Origin: Chimonanthus salicifolius
Lineage: Eukaryota; Streptophyta; Magnoliopsida; Laurales; Calycanthaceae
Direction of reading: 5' to 3'
Assembly: GCA_013350335.1 (NCBI GenBank)
Contig: CM023541.1
Span: 36,386,739 to 36,450,738, forward strand
DNA: 64,000 nt
This document shows, piece by piece, positions 1-11,485 of this stretch. Under the pieces are notes generated by a model. That model saw nothing but the letters and a program-made list of their open reading frames with translations, had not been told where the DNA came from and searched no databases. The translations under genes were made by a program, and so were the position numbers. Within the stretch, counting starts at the first letter, position 1. Each line of letters begins with the position of its first letter.

Positions 1-555
1 ATATGCCAATAATTAGATAGTATATACTTCAAAATTTGGTTCTTTTCTCAGTGTCCATATTTCCTCGTTTCTTAGCCAACTTTGCTGCTTTTCTTTCCGG
101 CTGTGATCTCGGAATCTTGAGTTACCAATAGAATGATGACGCATTGACCCCCTTTTATTCTTATTCACGTCTCGTATCCATCCATGTTTGCTGCTGTTTG
201 GACCTTGCTACCGTGGCTAGCCTACTTTACACAGACATAACACCTTCAAATAATAATAATAATCTGACTACTTTCTTGTGGTTGTGGGTCTCATCGGGAC
301 TTATTTGATGCTTAGTCTGAAATGTTATTAATTTTAAAACTTATTTTGATGCCTTTTAAAATTTATTGCGTTAGATCAATAAAATGTTTAACTTGTATTA
401 GGTTCAAATTGAAAAAAATATCTAACTTATATGAGGTAAGTGAGCGCAGAGAAGAGTTGTGACTGAGGCCATGACGGGTTCCGTTTGATAGAGGTCCTCA
501 AATTCTTATTTGATGACTGAGACCTAAGGGGGATTATTTATACTACTCTTGATGA
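1..555. other. AT-rich intergenic DNA, no gene seen
   Basis: No reading frame resembling a known protein, no splice-linked exon set and no clear repeat boundary is visible here. It contains a short run of AAT trinucleotides near 250. Confidence 0.5.
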
Positions 556-832
556 TGGATTGAAATATTGGCTTGGCCGATATACCGGTGATATTATGAT
601 ATCGGCGATATCAATTTCTCTCCTCTCTTTTTTTTCTGAGTTAAAAAAGAAAAAAAAAACTGATAAATAGGCTTTTTTTTTTAAAAAAAATCTGGAAATA
701 AAAAATGAAAATATCGGCCGATATCTAGATATCAGCTGGGCCCACGACCAAGACAATTTTTTTTTATTTAAAAAATGTTGACATTATTCATATCGGCGAT
801 ATCATGGCCGATAAATCCATGGTTTGAAGCCT
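556..832. repeat. Palindromic CGGCCG-rich element, copy 1
   Basis: The stretch contains several near-palindromes of the type ATATCGGCCGATAT together with oligo-T and oligo-A tracts, the same composition as copies near 4.4, 11.5, 15.5-18.2, 45.8, 46.3 and 55.3 kb. It ends in a GGTTTGAAGCC-like terminus. The left end is unclear and I could not find a flanking duplication. Its class is unknown; a MITE-like non-autonomous element is the simplest guess. Confidence 0.55.
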
Positions 833-959
833 TAGGGCTAACAACCCTCTCTATCATCTAACTCAATAAAGTTACATTTCATGTATTTTGTTTTAGTTCT
901 AGTAATTTTCAACACATTTGACTCAAATGTTCTTCTCAACAAATCTAGTATTGCATTGA

Positions 960-1265
960 GTTGTTATTTTGTTTCACTAATTAATACTATATCATTTGCA
1001 AAAAAATATAAACAATGACACTTCATCTTGGATTCCTGATGTTAAGTCGTCCATGATTAGCGCAAATAGATATGGACTTAGAGGAGATCCTTGATAGAGT
1101 CTTACTCCAATAGAGACATCTGCTCTCACCACAAATGATTCTAACTTTAGTGGTTACATCATCGTACATATCTTAAATAATCTCAACATAGTCGTCGGAG
1201 ATGTATTTATTTCTTAGAGTTCTCCAATTCTATTGCCCATCCGAAATTGCATACAAATGGAACAG
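960..1265 (-). pseudogene. LINE reverse-transcriptase fragment
   Basis: Read on the minus strand with frame changes, the stretch gives the hallmark palm segment of a plant LINE reverse transcriptase: GVRLYQGSPLSPYLFALIMD followed by an FANDIVLISE version of the FADD catalytic box (first D changed to N). In-frame stops and frameshifts show it is dead. The same subfamily appears on the plus strand at 38.45-41.09 kb. Confidence 0.75.
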
Positions 1266-1807
1266 GTGCTTTATGTCGACTAGTCCTCTTAACCATTGAC
1301 TGGTAGATACAAACGGTCAAGTAGGCGGTCCATTAAATGTGTTTCAAAACGGATACATTTTCCATTTAATGCTTGGTAACGGTTGTGAATTCAAAATGAG
1401 ATTATATATACCGGCCAAATCTGGGAAAAAAATAGCTAGAGCAATGAGAGATCAAATTCCAAGTATATCTAAGCTTCATACTCCCAACCACCGAGAGAGA
1501 GAGAGCCTATCCCAGAGAGACTAAGACGAACCCATTGCATACATTTGTTGAGCCATCTCTATTCATACATATTGAGTAACTCTACTTGAGCTTCATTCTT
1601 ATTTTGAGAGAATTACTCCTGAGCGTTCATTGCATTTTGTATTTCTTCGAGAGGGAAGGAGAATGAGTGAAAGGGTCGAAGCACCCTATGTGAGTTCGGG
1701 AAGAAGGGTCAGTATCGAACCCGGAAAGAGACCCCTTGGGATTAGGGAGTGATCAGAGATCAGTGTAAACGGTTTGTCCTTCACCCGCAAGAAGGATGGG
1801 TTAGTGG

Positions 1808-1969
1808 TGTTAGAAATTAAGAAACTGTATTCATTAAAGAGTATTATACAACTATATATAGCTTCTAACGGACCTTAGGGCTATTACATTTCTAATCTAA
1901 TCTTAACTCAAATGCATCTTTTAATAGAGATTAATCCAAACTAGAATCCTAATTCTAATATATTCAACA
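1808..1969 (-). repeat. 3' LTR of the 1.63-kb element
   Basis: This 162-bp terminal repeat closely resembles 3274-3435. On the minus strand it begins TGTTGAATATATTAG and ends CTAACA. It contains a TATATATAG segment that could act as a TATA box. Confidence 0.88.
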
Positions 1970-3273
1970 TTCCCCCTTAAACTCAAGTGGTTCACTACTT
2001 GAGTTTACAATTATTGAAAAAATAAAATTGCTAACTAAATACTCTACTGGATGATGCTATCTGGTGGTGTGGTGTCGGTGAAGTCAAAACTGAACTTATG
2101 TACCACGTGTGCTGCAAGTTGCCAGAGAAAAGTGTAGACGATTTGCCAGGATCCATCAATTCAAGCCAAAGCTAATACCAATACCAATGCTAATGCAACT
2201 TCAAATACTAATTCCAAAGCCAACTGAACACAAAAATCTCATCCAAACTGAAAACGAACAATACAAGTGTGGCTGCAAATCAAATCCTCCAAAGTGTGAC
2301 TGCAAATGGAGGAGACTAGGTTGCAAACGGCTGCAATCAAGCTAGATGCTGGCGGCAATTACTTCGACTTTTACTAACAACTTTTACATTAGAAAACTTC
2401 AAATACCCCCTCTCTGACTAACAAACGGATGGCAGCAAATCAAAGAAATCCAAACACTTGCTTGCAGGTTTTTTTTTTCTTTTTCTTTGCTTCACTGAAC
2501 TTAGAGGACAATAACTCATATCTAAGGACGAAAACAAAAATCCAAACCGAACTAACTCAGAGAAAACCATATCTTCATCTGCATTGTTGATGTTCTTGCC
2601 TAAAAGATGTGGATATTGGGCGAAAGGGATGGTGGCCGTCTGAGGGTGGTGTTAGGCTTGCTCTGTTTAATGAACGAAGGGGGTGGATTGCGTAACAAGC
2701 CGAGGGAGGCACAACGAACTAGTGGCAAAATTTCAGATTTGTAAATTGAGTGGGCTGCAACCAACGATCAAAGACATGGGTAAACGCCTGGGAACAGAGA
2801 ACCAGTGCGGTTTGGGTTGTAGATCTGAGAACGGGCAAGTGATGGGTGGAGAGAGGTATCCAAAACGACACTGCAAGATCCATATCTGTGAATAGAACAG
2901 TTGGAGGCAGTGGATGTCGGCCGAGACAGATTGGTGGATGAGAGCACGAACAGATGGGCTATGAGGCGCTGGCGGATCGAACTGCAAATTAGAGAGTAGA
3001 CCAATGATTGCTAATGTAGAAGGTGAGAACCAACGTCTGTGGAGAAACAACCAAACAATCGGTCAATCAGATCTGAGCGTCAATAGGAAGAGTGGAAACA
3101 ACAAGGCTTGGTTAGAGATCTGGGCTTCACTCCATTGTGCAGGGTGCTAAGTGACGAACGATTGGGTGTCCCCTCTCCCTCTACCAGACGAGATTCCTCG
3201 GGCAGAGGGAGAGAAGAGGATCTCTCAAACGGTGGTCTTCTCTCTAGTCAGGATCTTAGTTTGGCTGATGCCA

Positions 3274-3435
3274 TGTTAAAAATTAGAAAATTGTATTTAT
3301 TAAAGAGTATTACACAACTATATATAACCTCTAGCCGGTCCTATGGCTATTACACTTCTAATTTAATCTTAACTCAAATATATCTCTTAATAGAGATTAA
3401 TCCAAATTAGAATCCTAATTCTAATATATTCAACA
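3274..3435 (-). repeat. 5' LTR of the 1.63-kb element
   Basis: Partner of 1808-1969, also 162 bp, with scattered substitutions between the two. The primer-binding site lies directly inside it on the left. Confidence 0.88.
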
Positions 3436-4339
3436 AGTGGATTTAACCTTCGGGCGCATCTCGGGGAGAAGACGTAGGGGGAACAGCCGAACCTTGTTAA
3501 ATTGGGTTGTATCTCTCCGTCTCTTCTACCTCCTTCTATGGTGCTTGTGCTTTAATTTCCTGCATACTTTATGATTGTTTTATTAGTCTGCTATGGTTTG
3601 TCAGAATTGCATATAACAAGATTATGAAAGCACCATGTCTGTACGATCAACTGTTCCTAGTATTCTACTCATGCACACTCGCATTGCTCCTCATATGTTT
3701 TAATCAGTACTCAGTAGACATGAATAATTGTCATGCAAAACACAACTAATTAGGATTAGTAAAAAGTAGCATTTTGTTTAAGCTGAAAATTGGAGGTGAA
3801 CCAGATAAGTTTGCTAGGACTCAATTCCCTCTCCCCTCTCTTGAGTCAGGATTTGGGCAACATACTCCATTTTCCAAATGAGAACAGGAGAGCCAACATA
3901 CATTACATGAGACAATTCTTGCTCAAACACTTGTTAGGCTTCTATGGAATTGTGAAAATAGTTTTTGTCTCTTCTTTGTCTGTAAAGAGAACAATCTCTT
4001 CCTTTGAACCATTGTCACAACTCATAAATTTCATAAGTGAAAATTTGTAAAAACATATGACTAGATTTCTATTGGGGTTTTGGATTATCATTCCAAAACT
4101 ATTAATAAAAACAGAGCAAAAAATAAAAATCTAAATTAGGAATTCATTAAAAGAATATCAGCCTAGTAGATGAAAAAAGTAAACATTTAAGGTTGATCTT
4201 TTGATAATATAAATGAAAATGCTGAAAAATATCAGAAATTCTCATTTTTTCTACAATATGAAGTCCCAACAATATCTTTTTTCAGTAAATAAATACAAAA
4301 ATATCATGGTAGTTCAATATATTAATTATAGTTTGTGAC

Positions 4340-4433
4340 CAGGGGTTTAAAATTCGGTATCGGCCGATATATCGGTAACGAAATTTCTCTTACGGCTGAT
4401 ACGATAAGTATCGGCCGATATTTGTTTCCTTGG
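4340..4433. repeat. Palindromic CGGCCG-rich element, 94-bp copy
   Basis: A short unit beginning CAGGGGTTTAAAATTCGG and containing two TATCGGCCGATA palindromes. TTGTGAC lies immediately before it (4333-4339) and immediately after it (4434-4440), consistent with a 7-bp target duplication. Confidence 0.6.
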
Positions 4434-4589
4434 TTGTGACAACTCGTATTTTTCATTTAAACCATAGTATAACCACACTCAACTTTGTGAAGACCGCTTG
4501 TTTAGATTTAAAATCGAAGTTATATATATATATATATTATATAATAGAAGTGAGAATAATCCCACAAATACACAAAAGTACATGGAAGC

Positions 4590-4680
4590 CTTGTGTATCA
4601 AATAAGTCTGGAAGAAGTCGAACTCAAGACCTCTTGTCTATCCTAAAAATTTAGACCAACTGACATACATGAAATTATTG
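4590..4680 (-). repeat. SINE-like tRNA-derived fragment
   Basis: On the minus strand a tRNA-like A box (GTCAGTTGGTCTAAA) is followed about 30 bp later by a B box of the form GAGTTCGACTTC, the internal promoter layout of plant SINEs. No tail or target duplication was resolved. Confidence 0.35.
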
Positions 4681-5149
4681 ATATTTGCTAATGAGCTCAA
4701 TAAAGATACCAAATTACTTCACTTAATTAAATTTTAAGCTGAATTTGAACAATGAAATATTAAATATTTAAGGAAGGAAATTATATGATCTTCAGCACGT
4801 CATGTCATTGTCACAATTATTATTATTGAAGTCTTTTATCTAAAGGCTATTAAAAAATGGGGCTGGAGCAGCGACTTGGGCGGGATGGACTCAAATTAAA
4901 ATTTAAGTAGCCCAAGCTTGAGCCTTAGCCGAATTTTTCCAAAGTAGTCAAACCCGAGCCCGACCTAAATTTATATATATAGGGCCCAAGACTTATTTCA
5001 AACCCAAATGTATATGCGGGCTTATATAAGCTTGGGTTTGTTTAGGTTTGAAATGAATTTTTTTTTTATATTATTCAATGAAATAAAAATTATATATTAT
5101 ATAAATGCTACTCAAATTTGGATTTTTGGGTCACCCTTGGGCTTTTATG

Positions 5150-5228
5150 TATTAGGCCTAGGGTTATAAATCTCGACCGATACGTATTATATCGGCGATA
5201 CGGGTGAGATATTGGCTGATATGGCCTG
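5150..5228. repeat. Short palindromic-family fragment
   Basis: A GGGTTATAAATCTCG start followed by GACCGATACG, ATATCGGCGATACGG and TATTGGCTGATATGG matches the palindromic family. It is only about 75 bp long, without clear flanking repeats. Confidence 0.4.
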
Positions 5229-5710
5229 AGCTCAACTTGAGTTCTAATTGGGCATGATGCAATGAGCCCGACCTGAACCTTGGTCAACCCAAAGCCGATA
5301 TTTTCAGGTTTTTTCATGCGGCCTCCGGTTAGGCTGGCGAAAGTTGCACCCCTAAATGGGGCCCATAATTTTGAGTCTGTCATAGATGAGATGTATAGGA
5401 AATTACTTGAATATTATGCTCACCAATGTTGAGATCTAGTTATCACTTAAACTCTTGATCTTAAGGTCTCAAAATTTTAGATGATAATGAATATGTCGAG
5501 TCCAACGGATAGGATTACTCAGATGGCTACATAAGGTGTCCTATCAACAATCCACTTAAGGGTATGGTATGCAGCATAGTTGAAAAACTTGAAAAAACCG
5601 GGCGAGTTTGCCTGTGTTGATTGGATTCAATAGAATTTCGAGTTGAGTCTGAATTTTGAGTTATGTAGGGTTGGAATTGGCAAAAAATTGAATTCACCCA
5701 TTTAAAAGAG

Positions 5711-5912
5711 GGTAGCCATTTAGACACATGACTTTTCTTTTAAGAGACATTCTATTTCAAAATTTTATGCGAAATTATCATTTTGTCCCTCAGTTTTGTG
5801 TAGAGGAATTGTCTTTTTTTAAAAACTGAGGGACAAAATGATAATTTTCACACAAAATTTTGAAATAAGGTGTCTCTTATAAGAAAAAAGGAGGGTGTCT
5901 AAATGGCCACCC
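5711..5912. mobile_element. Foldback MITE with 9-bp target duplication
   Basis: The two halves are near-perfect inverted repeats of about 90 bp, starting GGTAGCCATTTAGACAC on the left and ending GTGTCTAAATGGCCACC on the right, so the whole unit can fold into one long hairpin. It is flanked by TTAAAAGAG at 5702-5710 and 5913-5921. Long inverted ends plus a 9-bp duplication are typical of Mutator-like (MULE) non-autonomous elements. It has no coding capacity. Confidence 0.85.
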
Positions 5913-6224
5913 TTAAAAGAGCATGAAATATAAATTATGCTTAAGAAAAAATTAAAAATAATGACATGCAATAATCTTAACAACCAATGTAAAAAAATGA
6001 CAAATTATGGCATTTCCTGTTATTCCATTTGCAAAGGTATTGACCATCGACAGAAAGGATGATAGGATTTTGACTTATTTATTGGTCGATATGTATCAGT
6101 GATGAATATCAAATAAGAAGATTACTCTGTCAACTCGATTGATATACTCGTACCAAGCAAGTTAACTCAATAACTCATCTCATCCATTTTTAACTTTGAC
6201 CAGTATAAATTTGTTTTTGATGAC

Positions 6225-6420
6225 CAAGGTGTTAGCCGTCTCATTCGAAGGGAAATTTTATCTAATTAATTCTTTGGACATGTGCAGGCCTCCCAATTCT
6301 ATATACATTTACGGGGAGTGATCCATTGAAATTGAGTGTGAATCGAACTAAAGACTCTACTTCTTGATACGAGTTTCTTGACGGTCAGACTAATATCTTA
6401 AAGTTACATCGACAGTAATA
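6225..6420 (-). repeat. SINE-like element, copy 1
   Basis: The minus strand shows a tRNA-like A box (TTAGTCTGACCGTCAAGAAA), a B-box-like TTCGATTCACACTC, and then a body ending at a GGACATGTGC segment. Clearly related but diverged copies occur at 12560-12700 and 14570-14735 in the same orientation. Confidence 0.45.
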
Positions 6421-6934
6421 TAAGAACCAATGCATATCACAGAATTCAGATATTTTAAACAGTGAAAGCAATCAAAGTGAATGGTTTTAATCATGAAGAC
6501 GCAGATCCAACATGTACAGAATCATGATTGTAACGAAAGAAAAAAAAACATACCCTTCGGTTTGCGGATCACATGATTCTTCTTCCCTAAAGAGCAAGAA
6601 TACGGGGAAATGAAAGTGGAGTTCACTTTGCTACCTAACAAGATAAATATAAGAGACAAGAATCCTGTCACATGGATGGGATGTATCTTCCAATGGAAAG
6701 ACAAGAAAAAAAGAGCAGTGGAGAAAAACAATAGAAAAACACTGACACCTCACAACCTTCATGCCCAAGCTTCATAATGGTACCTTGAATGGACATCTAC
6801 CCTCTTGAGGGAGAAAAGAAATTTGATTAAAACGTTTGACTTGGTTGGGAAAAAAGCATCTTGTTGTATGAATGGATAAAGAGTTACATTACATGTCTCT
6901 AGCATGAGAGTAAGAATCTTTCAACCGATGATCA

Positions 6935-7152
6935 TATTGGGGTACAAATGAGAATCTCATATCGATTGTGAGAGAGGACCTAAGGACTTATATGGAACTG
7001 GGTCACTCCACCTATCAAGTTAGTCTTTTGGATTGAAATCTCAGTTTTAACAGTGATATCAGAGCTAGGTCTCTAAGCTACAGCATGTGGATGATTCTCT
7101 AGCCGAATGGGATGGTTGACGACGTTTTATTTGCTGAAGCACCTCATTCAAA
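6935..7152 (+). mobile_element. TRIM fragment (LTR plus primer-binding site)
   Basis: A degraded copy of the TRIM best seen at 23203-23517. It has one LTR (about 6935-7053, with GAGAATCTCATATCG and ACTCCACCTATCA segments), then TGATATCAGAG as primer-binding site, and then the short interior ending CACCTCATTC. The second LTR is missing. A second copy in the opposite orientation lies 600 bp to the right. Confidence 0.65.
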
Positions 7153-7749
7153 AGATAAATGAACCAATCGATCATTCATCTAACTTTTGAGTAGTTTTAT
7201 AGATGATTAAATTTATAAGAATAATAGCATATAATCGATCATTTCGTTTCATGATTCGTGGTTTATTTCTAACTTTGTTGTATTTGAAATTGATGTAATT
7301 CCTATCTATGTTACTATGGTATTGAAAATGAAATGAGGAATGAGAATGTTTGATATCTTCACCTCTGTCAGACTGAGAGGAGCTGATGGTTACATGCACA
7401 TGTGTTCCTTCTGCAGTGCACGTGCTATGGACCATCTACTGGGCATAGATGATAAGCTTGTAGACATGATTGTACCACTACGTTTTAGAGCCTTCCCCAC
7501 ATCTTCCCAATTCCCATGTCTGAGTCCAGTGGTGAAGTCTATTCTCTTCTTTAGGAATTCCTTCTTTTCTGATTTCATGACTAGTCACTTATCTACACCC
7601 AACTTGCAGCTTTTCTGCTGGTCGGTGGTCCAAGAGAAGATGGTCCCAAGGCTGGAATCTCCATCAACAATAACTATCCAACAAAATGGTCAGAACTATT
7701 GAATTTGGGGTGCTAATGGATCCATGACCTTTGTTTGAACGATCAAATC
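7153..7749. other. Spacer between two inverted TRIM copies
   Basis: About 600 bp between two oppositely oriented TRIM remnants. Open frames exist on both strands here (for example 7340-7702 plus), but none has a recognisable domain or splice context, so I do not call a gene. Confidence 0.4.
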
Positions 7750-8030
7750 TGTTATGACTGGGCTTCCGACCTGAAAGTAGTGGCTAACAGGTGAAGTGAC
7801 TCAGTTCCATGTAAGTTTTTAGATTTCCTCCCTCACAACTGATGTGGGACTCTCGTTCGCACCCTAAAAGTCTCTCCTTCAAGCGAGGCTCTCAAACGGA
7901 TAGAATATCGTCAACCATCTCATTCGGCTAGGAGATCTCAGAATCCACATGTTGTGGCTTGGAGACCTAGCTCTGATACCACTGTTAGGACTGGGCTTCC
8001 AGCCCAAAAGATTAGCCTGATAGGCTTCTA
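7750..8030 (-). mobile_element. TRIM, minus orientation, one LTR truncated
   Basis: Left LTR about 7750-7869 (reading GTGGGACTCTCGTTCGCACC on the plus strand), then the interior, then the complement of the TGGTATCAGAG primer-binding site (CTCTGATACCA, 7970-7980), then only the first 45 bp or so of the other LTR (from about 7983). It is the same family as 6935-7152, 23203-23517 and 53085-53530. Confidence 0.7.
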
Positions 8031-8475
8031 GTTTTAAATTATTTCTTAATTTCTAAACTTTGTTGTATGGCAAAACTATGAATACTAATACACGAATAAC
8101 CATTGGATTCTCTTTGTGGTGTTCTAGAAGTTAGTGTAAAAGTAAAAAATACAAAATCCAAGTAGACCCAACAGAGAGAAAGCGCGCTTCATGAAAACCA
8201 AAGGAGTAAAATTAAAGAGATTCTGTATACAGAGGTCTATCTTGTAAAGCCAAAGTCTAAAACAATCCATCAGTTCATGTCTCCCCACAATGTGAAAAAG
8301 GAGAAAGAAAAGGAGTCCATAACAAAAAAGATGGAGAACTTTTGCACTCCCACACCTCTATTCATGTATGCCTTTACAATTATATTCACACAACACCAAG
8401 TTGGGGAAGAAGGGAAGAAGAGTATGGCAAGGTCAATGACCCTTTCCCAAATTCCCTTTATTCCATGGTCTTCCT

Positions 8476-10412
8476 CTATGTAAGACCTCTTATCCAACCC
8501 TTCCTTCCTTTCACAACTTCTACCTTACTTGCCACGTGGCATACATTCGCCTTGGTGGACCTCTTCCATCGGATGAGCTGGAAAATGTGGCCAATTCTCT
8601 TCCTCCACCTCAGCGGCGGGCGCTGCTTTGCATGCTCCACCACACTCTTAGCCCCTTTAATCTCTTTGCTCAATTTGTTGTTGCATGGCAAATCAAATGT
8701 CTCCCCTAGTTGCTTCGAACTCATGCCGCGATCCCAAGAAGCCCGCCCGTTGTCCTCAAACTTGATTGATATGAATGAATCTATGATGAGGAATCAATTT
8801 TTTCAATCAAAACACATGCATGTCTCACATTTTCTTTCAAATGTAGTATAAAAAATAAAAAATAAAATTGTATGTATACAATGTTGTACTCAAATTCTAT
8901 GTAAAATCTAATGAAATGGTGCCAAATCAACTTTTTTTTTTTTAACGATGGGTAAGATTCATTCAAAAGTGGAAAAGAATCCCGAAAAGATATACAAAAA
9001 TGAGCTTGGATTAAGAGCCAAAGAGAAAATCCACGGCCCAGGTCAGGTGGTAACCAAAAAAACCCCAGAAGGGATCAAAGAACAGAATCTATAATTCAGT
9101 AAAAACTCCCGAACCAAAAAAAAAAAAAGACAAAACGGGAGTAGTTAGAGTGTTAGTCCAAGATCTAAGACTAATGAAGGGAAAATCTCTTTTGTTAGCA
9201 ATGTATAAATGCTTGATGCTGAGGTGAGTAAGCAGCTCAATCACGGCATGGGCATGGGTCTTGATGCTCCAATGACAGGAGGAGGAAGTAAGGGCCAAAT
9301 GAGACTTAGGATCAGACAGGATGATCCTATCGATGGTCAAGTTCTGCTTGGAGCAAGAAAGAAGGACCAGCCAGTGCCAAATCACTTTTTAAAAGAGCAT
9401 TATTTCATTTTACGCTATGAAAATCAGCAAAATGATGAAAACATCATTAGTTGAAGGTCATTTGACTTATTTCTATACTGCAAAAAGAATTTCTTATTTA
9501 AAAAATAATAATTAGGCAATCCAAGTCTTTTATTACTCAGTTGCATGTTGGAAAAGCCAAGGCTATGCTGGTTATTAAAGTAGGAAGAAGAAGCTAATGA
9601 TTACTATCATTTCACAATTTGTAATGTTAGTTATCTTTCAAGTATAATTAATTTGAGCATAGTCACATTTTGAGGGGCCCTTATCATTTATCATTGGGAC
9701 TAACCAAAATCTTTGGACATTTCCTTTTGCTTGAAAAATTCTCCAAAATTAAATGGTGAAACCATTTTATTGTTCTCATTTTGGCCATTGCCAAAATTTT
9801 GGCCAACTGGTCTGAACTAAAATTGTACCTCAACAACATTTCGATTGAAGATTCTTATATGATTTGGAGTTTCTAGTAGTACTGTCAAAGTTATAGAACC
9901 ATGCCTTGCTAGTTAAAGAAAATAAATTTCAACTAAATTATACATCCAAGTTGGTTGCTATCTTTTAATCTACTCGAGAATCATTATATGAATGATACAC
10001 AAAGTTTGCAGATAGTTTCGTATATTCATTAAATTAGTCTGAGATATCCATGCTCTTCAAAAAATTATACTGCCAATTATCATGCAAGATTGAAGGACTA
10101 CGGAATTCATGTGCATTTATACATACCTTCATGGCTTGTCAATGTCTCTTGGTCACTGTCGGAGGACCGCCGGTGACGGAATTCAAGTCGATGGAGGAAG
10201 GAGCCGAGAGCAAAGACTTTGGTTAGGGGGATGGGGTGCTTCCTTTGTAGAACCTTGTGAGGCCGGTTGGAGGTATCTTTGGGTGAATGATGGTTCCTTT
10301 GTTTTGTGGCCAAAATGAGAAGCCTCTCTTTCAAGCAAAGGGCACATATTCCTACTATCACCTCTTTGGGATGAAAATAGCAATATGGGTTGTCTCCGCC
10401 ATAGCCATTCAT
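8476..10412 (-). CDS. Plant-specific protein of unknown function, two exons, 196 aa
   Basis: Exon 1 is 10412-10127 (ATG to a GAAG|GTATGT donor) and exon 2 is 8780-8476 (acceptor ATAG|ATTCATTC to TAG). The join is phase 1 and restores an Asp codon, giving 591 nt and 196 residues without a stop. The N-terminus has YCYFHPKEVIVGICALCLKE, a compact Cys/His cluster that could bind a metal. The middle is HRLEFRHRRSSDSDQ, followed by SFISIKFEDNG across the junction and a basic C-terminus (LRWRKRIGHIFQLIRWKRS). I recognise this as a conserved plant-only protein of unknown role; no catalytic motif is visible. The 1.3-kb intron carries a LINE tail at 8930-9373. The joined frame matching a conserved architecture makes the model firm, while function is open. 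Confidence 0.85.
8930..9373 (-). mobile_element. 5'-truncated LINE tail in the intron of the 196-aa gene
   Basis: On the minus strand it ends ACCCATCGTTAAAAAAAAAA, a common plant LINE 3' end with an A tail (seen as T's at 8932-8942). GTGCCAAATCA is present on both sides (8919-8929 and 9374-9384), an 11-bp target duplication of the kind left by LINE target-primed insertion. Only about 440 bp of 3' sequence was copied. It runs in the same direction as the host gene. Confidence 0.82.
9385..10126 (-). other. Intron remainder of the 196-aa gene
   Basis: This is the 5' part of the intron between exon 1 and exon 2, AT-rich with no further exon that I can support. The donor GTATGT is at 10126-10121. 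Confidence 0.6.
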
Positions 10413-10590
10413 CTTGTTTGGAGAGAGAATGGAAGAAGAAAAGAAAGAGAGAGCGAAAGAGAAAGAGAAAGGTAGCAGCGGAAGAAGAAAGAAGGCAGAA
10501 GGCAGAAGGCAGAAGGCAGAAGGCAGAAAGCAGATACGAGTAAAGAAAGATTTGGGTGTGTTAGTTCACCTATAAATATATTTATAAGTT
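10413..10590 (-). promoter_or_regulatory. 5' UTR, pyrimidine repeats and TATA box of the 196-aa gene
   Basis: Upstream of the start codon on the minus strand lies a CT-rich leader and a seven-base tandem repeat (GAAGGCA on the plus strand, about six units, 10488-10530). A TATA box (TATAAATATATTTATA on the minus strand) sits near 10570-10587. The spacing puts transcription start near 10540 and a leader of about 130 nt. This is inferred from sequence only. Confidence 0.55.
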
Positions 10591-10599
10591 TTCTTTTTG

Positions 10600-11470
10600 G
10601 ATGAAAGCTCGTCTGAAAAAACAGCTAGATCCAAGCAAGAGAGGGGAGAAGTTGAAACTACGTAAATGCCCTTCTTCTTGAGTAAAACTTCAGAAATAAG
10701 AAAAAAATTGAGTGCATTAGATGAAGGTTTGGTTGTATAATTTCAAAAATGAGATATGATTGATTAGAACGTATTTGACATAAATCTTACTCCAATCGAA
10801 ATGGAAGTTATGACTTTAAATTTCATTCTACTTTAAAAAGGCACTCTTCCTAAGTGTGGATAGGGAGACTTCACATAATCTAACGATTAGTAAGTGCTCT
10901 AAGAGGTTATGGTTCTGAACACCTCGTCATAAACAAATCAATTATACTTCTACCCTAGCAACAACTAATATTTGGGTCAAAATTTTAGGTATTTCAATCT
11001 ATTTTGGATGATAATTTATCTTATTTCAAACATTTAATTTTAATTGAAATTATTATATGACATAATAAAAAAATAATGAATAATTCTCTATCTTATGAGA
11101 GATTGAAAATCCATATCATCTGCCATTTTAATGTGAGATCTATAGACACTAAATGTTGATGCAGCTTCAGCTCAAAAAGGGCCGAATGCCCACAAATCTA
11201 GACCGTTCAGTGGATAAAGATCATTTAGATGCTCAGATCTTAAAGTACATAGCGATCACAGTTAATACCATTGATCGGATGGCTAATATAGTCTTAGCTC
11301 AAGTGATTTTTGACATTTTGGTTCTCATTAAGTTTTTCTGAGCTTTCATTTTCATGATTATTTTTCCACCAAACAAATTGGCTCTTTCAAAATCATTCGT
11401 CCATTTCTATTATGAATGATTTTTTATCATTCTACACAGAAGACAGGACCTTAAGTTTGTAGGGGGCCAT
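10600..11470. other. Intergenic, no feature supported
   Basis: AT-rich DNA with no coding frame of recognisable content and no clear repeat end. Confidence 0.4.
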
Positions 11471-11485
11471 TGTTCAGATTATAGG

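Larger units (their letters stand above)
1808..3435 (-). mobile_element. Complete 1.63-kb non-autonomous LTR retrotransposon
   Basis: Two 162-bp direct LTRs (1808-1969 and 3274-3435) have TG...CA ends on the minus strand. The right LTR is followed by TGGCATCAGCC, an initiator-Met-tRNA-type primer-binding site. The left LTR is preceded by a purine tract, AAGGGGGAA. The host site is duplicated exactly: AGTGG at 1803-1807 and at 3436-3440. The 1.3-kb interior has only short frames and no recognisable gag, protease, integrase or reverse transcriptase, so it must have relied on enzymes from elsewhere. A related solo LTR lies at 53835-54050. Confidence 0.88.
1330..3740 (+). mobile_element. Older LTR remnant split by a younger LTR element
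   Basis: The sequence on either side of the 1808-3435 insertion (1330-1802 and 3441-3740) reads as one continuous leader-like region once the insertion is removed. It includes text such as GAGTTCGGGAAGAAGGG and GGGAACAGCCGAACC, which I associate with the R-U5 part of plant copia LTRs (SIRE/Maximus type). Neither end nor any coding part was identified, so the family call is tentative. Confidence 0.4.

Noticed and set aside
2683..3050. Frames on both strands inside the 1.63-kb LTR element
   Set aside because: Short, overlapping on opposite strands and without retroelement motifs. I could not show they are captured genes.
7340..7702. A 120-codon plus-strand frame
   Set aside because: Antisense frames are equally open, no domain is visible, and it lies between two TRIM remnants.
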